A DNA stretch of 64,000 nucleotides from Streptomyces thinghirensis. GTDB lineage: Bacteria; Actinomycetota; Actinomycetia; Streptomycetales; Streptomycetaceae. The position numbers and the translations under genes were made by a program. The first letter of the stretch is position 1. Each line of letters begins with the position of its first letter. Under the pieces are notes generated by a model. It was not told the origin of the DNA. It saw only the letters and a list, made by a program, of their open reading frames with translations, and did no database searches. Location of the stretch: assembly GCA_021502835.1 (NCBI GenBank), contig JAKFGP010000007.1, forward strand, positions 1-64,000. Reading direction: 5' to 3'. Below, piece by piece: positions 54,779 to 64,000 of this stretch.

Positions 54779-55922
54779 GCCTTCCGCTCCTCCTCGGTCT
54801 TCTCCGGCGGCCGGTCGAACTCGTCAGTCCACCGGCTCGGTGTCCGCGCCCCCCGCCCGTCCAGCGCACCAGCGGGTCACCGAGCGCGGTCTCCTGGTCA
54901 GCTCGACGGCCTTCTCCCGATAGAGCTCCAGCAGGGCGAGGAAGCGGGCGACGACGGTCAGCGTGTCCTCGGTGTCCTCGACCAGGGGCGGAAACTCGCC
55001 TGTCCCAGCTCCTTCAGGCGGGCGACGACGATCCCGGCCTGCTCCTGGACGCTGACCAGGGGCGCGTGGATGTGCTCGACGTAGACCTGCGGCCCAGGCT
55101 TGGGCTGCATCGCCTTGACGGCGAGCTTGGCGAAGCCCTCCGGCCCGATGCTGATGACGACCTCGGGCAGCAGCTCGGCGTGGTGGGGCTCCAGCCCGAC
55201 GGTACGGGGGTAGCGGCGGGCCTCGGCCTTCGAGCCGTTCGTTGAAGATCTCCGCGATCTGTTTGTACGCGCGGTACTGCGGCAGCCGCGCGGAAGAGCA
55301 GGTCGCGGGCCTCCAGCAGCGCCGGGTCGGCCTCGTCCTCGACCTCGGCGGCGGGCAGCAGCCGGGCCGCCTTCAGGTCGAGCAGCGTGGCCGCGACCAC
55401 CAGGACTCGGTCGTCTCATCGAGGTCCCAGTCCGGCCCCATCGCCCTGATGTGGGCCATGAACTCGTCGGTCACCTTGGAGAGCGCGACCTCGGTGACGT
55501 CCATCTTGTGCCTGGAGATCAACTGGAGGAGCAGATCGACGGTCCCTCGAAGTTGGCGAGCCGCACCTTGAAGACACCGTCGCCACCGTCATCGTGCGGG
55601 CCCTCGGGGAGCGCGTGGGTGGACTGCTCCGCCGCCGCGGCGGCGGCTGCGGGGCGGTCTGCGGACGAGGGCCCGTCCGGGCTTGCTGGCGCGACCCGGG
55701 CACCGGTCCGTGGTGCGGCTTCCGACGCCGGGGTTCGCGGCGGCTCCTCGGAGGCGCCGCCCGCACGACTATCGCGGGCTCGGGGCCGGACGGCACCGGC
55801 TCAGGCGCCCCGGGCGTCTCGGGGAGCGGCGGAACCGGCGGAGCCGCCCGCTCCCCGGACTTCGCCCCAGCGCACGCCGACGGCCGGCGTGGGCGCCGGG
55901 GCGGGGGCGTCGTTCGAGTCAT
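54775..55922 (-). CDS. scpA: Segregation and condensation protein A (kleisin)
   Basis: Start near 55922 with a long Pro/Ala-rich N-terminal region (about 100 residues, indel-affected). The conserved part begins FKVRLANFEGPFDLLLQLIS, RHKMDVTEVALSKVTDEFMA, HIRAMGPDWDLDETTEFLVV, AATLLDLKAARLLPAAEVED, ARLLQYRAYKQIAEIFNERL, then GPEGFAKLAVKAMQPKPKPQ, VYVEHIHAPLVSVQEQAGIV and FLALLELYREKAVELDQETA. ScpA bridges SMC heads. The F.GPfDLLL.LI opening and LLELyr end identify it. The GTGA overlap with scpB implies coupling. Confidence 0.9.
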
Positions 55923-55940
55923 GGCCCCCGCAGGCTACCG

Positions 55941-56453
55941 CTAGCGCCCGCGCAGCCGTCGTACGAGGATGCTGGCGTCCCCGCGGGTCTCCAGATCGGC
56001 GAGGACCACGGCGACCGCCTCGCGGACGATGCGGCGCGGTCGACGGCCAGTCCGTGCTTCGCCCGGAGCACCAGGCGGGCGTGCTCCAGGTCCATCAGCT
56101 CCTCGGCGGAGACGTACACGGTGATCTTCTCGTCGTGGCGCTCACGGCCGCTGGGGCGGCGCGAGGGGACCGCCCACGCTTGCGCGGCTGGGCGGCGGCA
56201 GAACAACTTCCTGCGCGCCCACGCCCGGCACGCGAGCCCCGCGCCAGGCGCTCCGCGCCCGGCTGCGCGACTCGCCCGCCGAGCCCGGTTCCGCGTCCGC
56301 CGCGCCGTGCTCCGCGCCCTCGCCGTCACCGCCCTGCGCGGGCACCGACTGCGGTGCGTCCTCGGCGGCGGCCTGGTCGCTCTCCCCCGCCGGCGCCGGC
56401 GCCCGGGCCTCGCCGTTGGCCAGTCGCCGCGGAGAGGACGCCTGGAGCCCCAT
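55941..56453 (-). CDS. Conserved hypothetical protein between parA and scpA
   Basis: ATG 56453: MGLQASSPRRLANGEARAPA, an acidic Ala/Glu-rich disordered half, then a conserved C-terminus RHDEKITVYVSAEELMDLEH, ARLVLRAKHGLAVDRGRIVR, EAVAVVLADLETRGDASILV, RRLRGR. The strand EKITVYVS followed by two helices is like a ribbon-helix-helix DNA-binding domain. About 170 residues. It lies between parA and scpA, all on one strand, which suggests a chromosome-maintenance role (inference). Confidence 0.7.
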
Positions 56454-56493
56454 CCCCCTGTCGTACGGAAGAGTTCGTCGGCCCCCGGCGAAC

Positions 56494-57516
56494 TCACTCG
56501 GCGTGACACCGGGCGAGCACCTCCCTGGCGAGCTGGCGGTAGGCGGCGGCACCGACGGAGTTGGAGGCGTACGTGGTGATCGGCTCACCGGCGACCGTGG
56601 TCTCCGGGAAGCGGACCGTACGTCCGATGACCGTGTGGTAGACGTGATCGTCGAACGCCTCGACGACACGCGCGAGCACCTCACGGCTGCGGACCGTGCG
56701 CGAGTCGTACATCGTGGCGAGGATGCCGTCGAGCTCCAGGTCGGGGTTGAGCCGCTCCTGGACCTTCTCGATCGTCTCGGTCAGCAGCCGCACCGCGCAG
56801 CGCGAGAACTCGCACTCCAGCGGCACGATCACCTTGTGCGCGGCCGTCAGCGCGTTGACCGTGAGCAGGCCGAGCGAGGGCTGGCAGTCGATCGCGATGT
56901 AGTCGTAGTCGTCCATCAGCGCTTCAGCGCCCGCTGCAGCGTGGACTCGCGCGCGACCTCCACTCACCAGCTGCACCTCGGCCGCCGACAGGTCGATGTT
57001 GCTGGGCAGCAGGTCCATGTTGGGGACGCGGTCTTCAGCAGCACCTCGTCGGCCGCCATGCCCGCTCCATGAGCGGGTTGTAGACGGTGAGGTCGAGCTC
57101 CATCGGGTTGACGCCGAGACCGACCGAGAGCGCGCCCTGCGGGTCGGAGTCCACGAGCAGCACCCCGGCGCCCGTACTCGGCGAGCGCGGCACCCAGGTT
57201 GATGGTCGACGTGGTCTTGCCGACGCCGCCCTTCTGGTTGCACATCGCGACGATCTTCGCGGGGCCGTGCTCGGTCGGTGGGCCCGGGATCGGGAAGTAG
57301 GGCAGCGGGCACGTCCGGTCAGGTCCGATGCGCTACGGCGCTGGCGGGCCGCGTCGGGCGCGAGCGTGGCGGCGTACTCGAAGATCGGGCTCGTACTCCG
57401 CGTCCGGGTCGTAGAAGTGCCCCTCGGGCAGTTCGTCGTAGTCGGCGAAGTGGTTGCGGGACGCGCCACTTCCGTTGCCGGCCCTTGGCGTTCACGTGTT
57501 GGCCATCCATACTCAT
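56494..57516 (-). CDS. parA: ParA/Soj-family ATPase (orphan)
   Basis: ATG 57516 (a second ATG lies two codons in). MSMDGQHVNAKGRQR, then an acidic Tyr/Asp-rich tail reconstructed as NHFADYDELPEGHFYDPDAE, then AKIVAMCNQKGGVGKTTSTI (deviant Walker A KGGVGKTT), NLGAALAEYGRR, VDSDPQGALSVGLGVNPMEL, PNMDLLPSNIDLSAAEVQLV, DDYDYIAIDCQPSLGLLTVN, ALTAAHKVIVPLECEF, VQERLNPDLELDGILATMYD and HTVIGRTVRFPETTVAGEPI. About 340 residues. It is a ParA-like ATPase next to scpAB, without a parB gene here, so it is not the origin partition pair. Its partner is unknown. Confidence 0.9.
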
Positions 57517-57939
57517 GTGTGCTGTCTGAGTTGCCTGCGGACTCTGGTGGGCTGCGAAGGCTGCGTACAGCGACGGAGCCGACAGCCCTCGAGACGCCCG
57601 GGGCCAGGTGGGCCCGTGCAGGCGTTCCTGGTTGACCACCCCCGGGAGTAAATGTCGACTCATTCACAAGTCGTCTTACCTCCTTGGTGACCAGGGAAAC
57701 TTCTAGAACAGGTCAGCGTGGCCACCGTGCCGACATTCCGGCGACTCTATGGCGTGTCGGGCGTCCGCAGCAGCACAATCCGCCGGACCCGGCCCGATGT
57801 GCTCGCTTGTAGAGCATCCCACCTCTGGCGCTCAAGGGCGTACGGCCGTCGCACAGCAGGTTTCACCGGTGCGCGAATCGGTTGAAGCGTTACGTTCGAG
57901 GCGAGTTGGCCGAGAATCGCAAAGTGACCACACACACCT
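57517..57939. other. Leader region of parA, no gene seen
   Basis: About 420 bases between the parA start and the ald terminator. GC is lower near 57640-57720 (GTCGACTCATTCACAAG and an AGGAG-like stretch), where a parA promoter may lie. Short frames are not convincing. Confidence 0.45.
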
Positions 57940-57968
57940 GGCCGGACCTTGTCGGGCAAGGTCCGGCC
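57940..57968 (-). terminator. Terminator after ald
   Basis: Perfect 12-base arms GGCCGGACCTTG (57940-57951) and CAAGGTCCGGCC (57957-57968) with a five-base loop, extended outwards by CCACAC/GTGTGG. It lies 54 bases downstream of the ald stop on the minus strand. Confidence 0.8.
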
Positions 57969-58021
57969 GGGCGTGTGGGGTTGACGACGACTGCTGACGT
58001 ATCGCCTTTCCGGTTGGTGAC

Positions 58022-59149
58022 TTAGCCGAGCAGGGTGGCCGGGTCGACGTACTCCAGACCGTGCGCCTCGGCGACCTCGCGGTAGACGACCTTGCCGTCA
58101 TGCGTGTTGGAGACCCTTGGCGAGGGCGGGGTCGCGGCGCAGCGCCTCGACCCAGCCACGGTTCGCCAGCTCCACGATGTACGGCAGCGTGGCGTTGGTG
58201 AGGGCGTTGGTGGAGGTGTTCGGCACCGCGCCCGGCATGTTGGCGACGCGATGAAGACCGAGTTGTGGACCTTGAAGGTCGGCTCGGCGTGCGTGGTCGG
58301 GTGCGAATCCTCGAAGCAGCCGCCCTGGTCGATCGCGATGTCGACAAGGACACTGCCCGGCTTCATCCGGGAGACCAGCTCGTTGGTGACCAGCTTCGGG
58401 GCCTTGGCGCCCGGGATGAGCACCGCGCCGATGACCGGGTCGGCGTCGACGACTGCCTTCTCCAGCTCGGGAGTTGGACATGACGGCCTTGTACCTTGAA
58501 TTTTGAAGATCTTGTCGGCCTCGCGCAGCTTGTTGATGTCGCGGTCGAGCAGGGGGTACGTCGAAGCCCGCGCCTACGGCGATCTGCGTGGCGTTCCAGC
58601 CGGAGACGCCACCGCCGATGACGACGGCCTTGGCCGGGGTCACGCCGGGCACACCACCCCGAAGCTGCACGCGGCCGCCGTTGGGGGCCATCGGGTGGTA
58701 GGCGCCGACCTGGGGGCCAGCCGGGCCGCGACCTCGGACATCGGGGCCAGCAGCGGCAGCGCGCGGCTGGGCAGCTCGACGGTCTCGTAGGCGATCGCGG
58801 TGGTGCCGGACTCGACAGGCGCGTCCATTGCTGCACTCCTTGGAGGCGGCCAGGTGCAGGTAGGTGAAGGCGTCTGGTCCTTGCGGAGGCGGTGGTACTC
58901 CTCCGCGATGGGCTCCTTGACCTTCAGCACCAGGTCGGCGGTGGCCCAGACCTCGTCGGCGGTGTCGAGTATCCGCGCGCCGGCGGCGGCGGTACTCGGC
59001 GTCCGGGATGGAGGGCCGACGCCGGCCTCGCGCTCGATGACGACCTGGTGACCGTGGCGCACCAGCTCGTGCACGCCGGCAGGGTGATGGCCACCCGGAA
59101 CTCCGTTATTCTTGACCTCGCGGGGGATACCGACCTTCACGTCGATCAC
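58022..59149 (-). CDS. ald: Alanine dehydrogenase
   Basis: GTG 59149: VIDVKVGIPREVKNN, an indel, VAITPAGVHELVRHGHQVVI, EREAGVGS, ARILDTADEVWATADLVLKV and KEPIAEEYHRLRKDQTLFTY. Then GTTAIAYETVELPSRALPLL, APMSEVAARLAPQVGAYHPM, GVPGVTPAKAVVIGGGVSGW (Rossmann GGGVSG), NATQIAVGAGFDVTLLDRDI, MLIPGAKAPKLVTNELVSRM, PGSVLVDIAIDQGGCFEDSH and MPGAVPNTSTNALTNATLPY. About 370 residues, the usual length. It reversibly deaminates L-alanine to pyruvate with NAD and matters for nitrogen use and development. Many indels. Confidence 0.95.
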
Positions 59150-59289
59150 GGTCCATCGGCTCCAGAGGGTTGGGCTATTTCTACACATACCCGCGTACAC
59201 GTGGGCACAACGGGAGAGACCGCAAGAACGTGCAGCAGAGCCAGTCTAATGAAGGTGTTCCGCTGTCCAGCCTTTCAAAGCATCAATCT

Positions 59290-61325
59290 TCAGACGATGC
59301 GCTGCGGATTTCGCAGGCCCTCGGCGGGATCTTCCCTCAGCATGCGATCCGCAGCGCTCCGCTGCAGGCCGGCAGCGGTGGGATCGCCGAGGTGGTCGAG
59401 TGTGTCCGCCAGCCGCAGGTGCAGGCGCGGCCTGGAGGCGGACGTCCTCGGCCCGGCGGGCCACTCGACGGCCTCCTGGCAGGTGCCTGGCGACTCCTCG
59501 GGGCGTCCGGCGTACTCCTGCACGCGGGCCAGCTCGCTCCAACGCCCGCGCGTGCGCGGGCCACGTCGCCCGCCTTGCGGTACCCGGCGACCGCTGGCGC
59601 GCCAGCCCCGCTGCGCCTCGCCGTAGCGGCCTGCGTAGGTGTGGGCGGTGGCGAGCCGGCCGTAGACGCGGGCGGCGTCGGCGCGCTCGGCCCGGGCGAG
59701 GCGCTGGGCGAGCGCCCGGCCGAACCAGTCGGCGGCCCGGTCGTAGTCGCCGAGCTCCAGATGGGCGCCGCCTACGGATTCCATCGCGCGGCCGGTCGCG
59801 TACGGGTCGTTCGCCTCGCGTCCGGCGTCCAGCGCGGCCCGGTAGCGCACCAGGGCCTCGGCGGTGCGGCCGGTACGGGCGTCCAGGTCGGCCAGGTTCA
59901 GCAGGGCCGCCGCCTTCTCCCAGGAGCAGCTCGCGGCGCTCGGCCACGTCGAGGACGAGGCGGTGGATGGCCGTACAGGTCCGGGCGCCGCCGCCTCGGT
60001 GCCGAAGTGGGCCACCATGGTCCGCACCAGCTGGGACATCAGCCTGCGGGCGAGGGTGTCCAGCTCCCCGTCGGCGACCGCGAGCCGCGCCGCGGCCAGC
60101 AGGGCGGGCCGGCGGACCCGCAGCCACTCGGCGGCGGCCCTCGGGTGGGGAAAGCGCAGGGCCCGCGGCATGCCGAGGGGCTTCTCGCGGGCCTGCGGGC
60201 TGTCGGTCTCGGTGACCGCCCGGCAGGACTGGAGCAGCCGCACCGTCCGCTCCAGCATGCGGGCGCGGGCGAGCTGCAGCTCGGCCGGGCGGTCGTGGGT
60301 CTCGGCGAGAGCCCGCAGCAGGGCGTGCAGGCAGCCGGGGACCTCGTACTCCGGGCAGCGGCGGGTCGACCGCCCGCAGCACGCCGAGGGCGACGAAGTC
60401 GTCCAGGGTGGTGCGAGCGCCGTTGACCGAGCAGCCGGCGAGCGCGGACGCGGTGTGCGGGTCGACCAGGCCGGCCGGGGCGAGGGAGAGCAGGCGCAGT
60501 ATCCGGGCGGCGGGGCTGGGCGGGGACGCGTAGGCGGAGGCGGAAGACGCGGCTGAGGGCGGTGCCCTCGTCACCCTCCGCGTGCACCTGCTTGGCGAGG
60601 TCGGCGACGGCCGCCTGGGGCCGGGCGGCGAGGCCAGCCGCCGGCCAGGGTCAGCGCGGCGGGCTGGGCCTGGCAGACCTCGACCAGGTGTTCGGCGGCC
60701 CGTGGGTCGACGGTGATGCGGACCGAGCCGGTGTGCCCGGGACAGCAGCTCCACGGCCGACTTGGTGTCCAGGCCGCCCAGCGTGCACGGGCGGACGTCG
60801 GCGATACCGGTCAGCGGGCCCTCGGCGACGACGACGGCCAGAGCAGTCCGGGGTGTCCGGCAGCAGGGCGTCGACCTGCTCGGTGTCGGCCGCGTCGTCG
60901 AGCAGGAGCAGGACCTTGCGGTCGGCGAGGGCGGTGCGGAGCGCCTCGGTGAGGTCGTCCTCGTCGGCCCCGGGCGGGTTGGGGCGGTCCAGCTCGCTCA
61001 GCAGTTCCCGGGCGAGCCGCCCGACGGGCACGCGCGTGCCGTCCGGTTCGCTCAGCCGGGCGCGCAGCACGCCGTCGGGGTAACCGTCAGCGACCTGGGC
61101 GGCCAGCTCCTCGGCGAGCGCGGTACGGCCCGAACCGGGCCGGCCCGGCGATGAGCAGCACGCGCGCGCGGGGTGCCTTGCGGCCGGAGAGGGTGTCCAG
61201 GCCCGCGCGCTCGATGTCGGCGCGCAGCTCCTTCCAGCTCCCGGGTGCGGCCCAGGAACCGACTCTCCTCAGCGAGGGTCCTCCGACAGCCGTACGCCGT
61301 CCGTGTCCACCGCCTGATCCGTCAC
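59290..61325 (-). CDS. STAND-type ATPase with TPR repeats (AfsR-like without DNA-binding end)
   Basis: GTG 61325. VTDQAVDTDGVRLSEDP, ELKELRADIERAGLDTLSGR, KAPRARVLLIAGRPGSGRTA (Walker A GRPGSGRTA), LAEELAAQVADGYPDGVLRA, RLSEPDGTRVPVGRLARELL, ALADRKVLLLLDDAADTEQV (Walker B), LEVCQAQPAALTLAGGWLAA, then winged-helix-like ILRLLSLAPAGLVDPHTASA. The C-terminal TPRs (AALLNLADLDARTGRTAEAL, VRYRAALDAGREANDPYATG, RAMESVGGAHLELGDYDRAA) run to 59290. About 675 residues. The Walker A Lys is Arg, seen in some members. Likely a regulatory switch; in Streptomyces it sits between ald and the Nudix gene. Confidence 0.85.
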
Positions 61326-61490
61326 GGGCCACACTCCCGATCCCACCGCACGCCGGCGCCCGCCAGGGCCCGGTTCGGGCGTTTCCAGAGCCTAGTTCAC
61401 GCTCTGCTACGTTCCCTGCGGAGCGCGGCGGGCACATCCCTCGATCGGATCAACCGATGGTCACACCACGGCGGGCGAGGAGAGTGGTTC

Positions 61491-62127
61491 TCAGGCCTCG
61501 AACGGCCGCGCCGCCACGGCGCCTGAGCCGGGCGGAGCGCGTCGAGCCCGTCGCCCTGCTCCGCCGCGACCAGCGAGAGCACGCCCACGACCAGGCAGTT
61601 GTTGTGCAGCTCGCCCGCGAGCACGCCCCGGACCAGGTCCGCCACGGGCACCCGGGCCAGCTCCATGTCGGCCTCTTCGTCCTCGACCTCGAAGCGCTCG
61701 CCCTCGGCCTCCGACAGGTTCCGGGCGAGGAAGATCCGCACGGCCTCGTCGCAGCCACCGGGGGTGGTGTAGACGTCGGTCAGCACCCCGCCAGTCCTCG
61801 GCCTTGACGTGCGCCCTCCTCGTACAGCTCGCGCTGGGCGGCGTGCAGCGGGTTCTCGCCGGGGACGTCGAGCAGACCGGCCGGAATCTCCCACAGCTTC
61901 TCCGCACGGGGTGCCGGTACTGCCGGATGACCAGGGCGCGTCCCTGGTCGTCCAGGGCGAGGACGGCCACGGAGCCGGGGTGGACCTGGTAGTCGCGGGT
62001 CACCACGGAGCCGTCGGGCATGACCACGTCGTCCGTGCGGACGGAGGTCTTCTTCCCCCCGGAAGGGCGTCTCGGTGCCCCGGACCTCCCACTCCTCGGG
62101 GATGTCCTTGATCGTGCTGCCCGTCAT
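61491..62127 (-). CDS. Nudix hydrolase, ADP-ribose pyrophosphatase type
   Basis: ATG 62127: [100 protein letters not shown] and [12 protein letters not shown]. The Nudix box is [22 protein letters not shown]. It ends [20 protein letters not shown]. About 210 residues. The 'qyRhpv...wEiPAGl.d.gE.p..aA.REL.EE' form is that of ADP-ribose pyrophosphatases, which split ADP-ribose to AMP and ribose-5-phosphate. It is just downstream of pyrG on the same strand. Confidence 0.9.
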
Positions 62128-62216
62128 GCCTGACCTGCGCCCTTCCAGACGTAGCGCGAAAAGCCGGGGCCCGCGCCGTTGAATGCGCGCGCCCCGGCCA
62201 CCGTACAACTGGTGTG

Positions 62217-63885
<1,669 letters not shown>

Positions 63886-64000
63886 GGCCAAGGGGGCTCC
63901 CGTGGTCGCGGTCTGGGGTGCGGTGCGCTCGTCGTCCGACCCGGTCGTACCGGGTTGTCGTCGGTGGCGCCGTCGCTGCGGTTCCGGGGTTTTTCTCCCA

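Noticed and set aside
56494..57516. Origin-proximal parAB partition locus
   Set aside because: No parB gene or parS-like 16-base palindrome is visible. The neighbours (scpAB, ald, pyrG) are those of the orphan parA homologue.

Overview
The DNA is high-GC with Streptomyces-type codon use, and the right third carries a gene order I recall from the Streptomyces chromosome (pyrG, Nudix, TPR ATPase, ald, parA, scpA, scpB, a pseudouridine synthase, Nudix/ADP-ribosylglycohydrolase, aroH, tyrA). It is read here as a Streptomyces chromosome whose left 47.6 kb is accessory. Nearly every gene, including ones expected to be essential such as pyrG, is broken by one-base indels, mostly in G/C runs. The simplest reading is an unpolished assembly, so most genes are given as reconstructed spans joined across frames rather than as pseudogenes.

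0-9.5 kb: a fragment of a secreted protein, an Mrr-like membrane-anchored nuclease, and an RHS (YD-repeat) polymorphic toxin followed by spare C-terminal tips, each with a very small membrane protein and often a strong hairpin terminator. 9.5-11.6 kb: Rrf2 regulator divergent from an SDR oxidoreductase, then a P-loop kinase-like gene. 11.5-14.3 kb: an IS21-family element. 14.4-18.6 kb: a large hairpin, an excisionase-like gene, hypothetical genes and a PD-(D/E)XK plus GIY-YIG nuclease pair. 18.6-21.8 kb: two IS1380 transposase pieces flanking an IS256-family transposase and a GNAT acetyltransferase. 21.9-23.2 kb: a nuclease-like zinc-ribbon protein and cutA.

23.3-40.3 kb is the most interesting part. 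A divergent XRE regulator and a HATPase switch-type protein head a plus-strand run of about 18 genes, many overlapping by ATGA or GTGA. It encodes a thymidylate-synthase-family enzyme with the Asn-to-Asp change that marks cytidylate enzymes, an O-carbamoyltransferase, two glycosyltransferases, a CMP-KDO-synthetase-like cytidylyltransferase, a sugar-nucleotide epimerase, an AdoHcy-hydrolase-like protein, a SAM methyltransferase, two APH-like phosphotransferases, HAD and histidine phosphatases, a P-loop NMP-kinase-like protein and a Nudix hydrolase. Together they suggest an undescribed pathway to a C5-modified, carbamoylated and glycosylated cytidine or CMP-sugar product.

40.4-47.6 kb: a truncated P450, an IS630 relic, two nucleotidyltransferase-like genes, a methyltransferase and an NB-ARC/TPR protein that overlaps the tyrA stop. 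47.6-64 kb: the conserved core described above, including a Nudix/NrtR-like, ADP-ribosylglycohydrolase and RlaP-type nucleotidyltransferase operon with a palindromic candidate operator.
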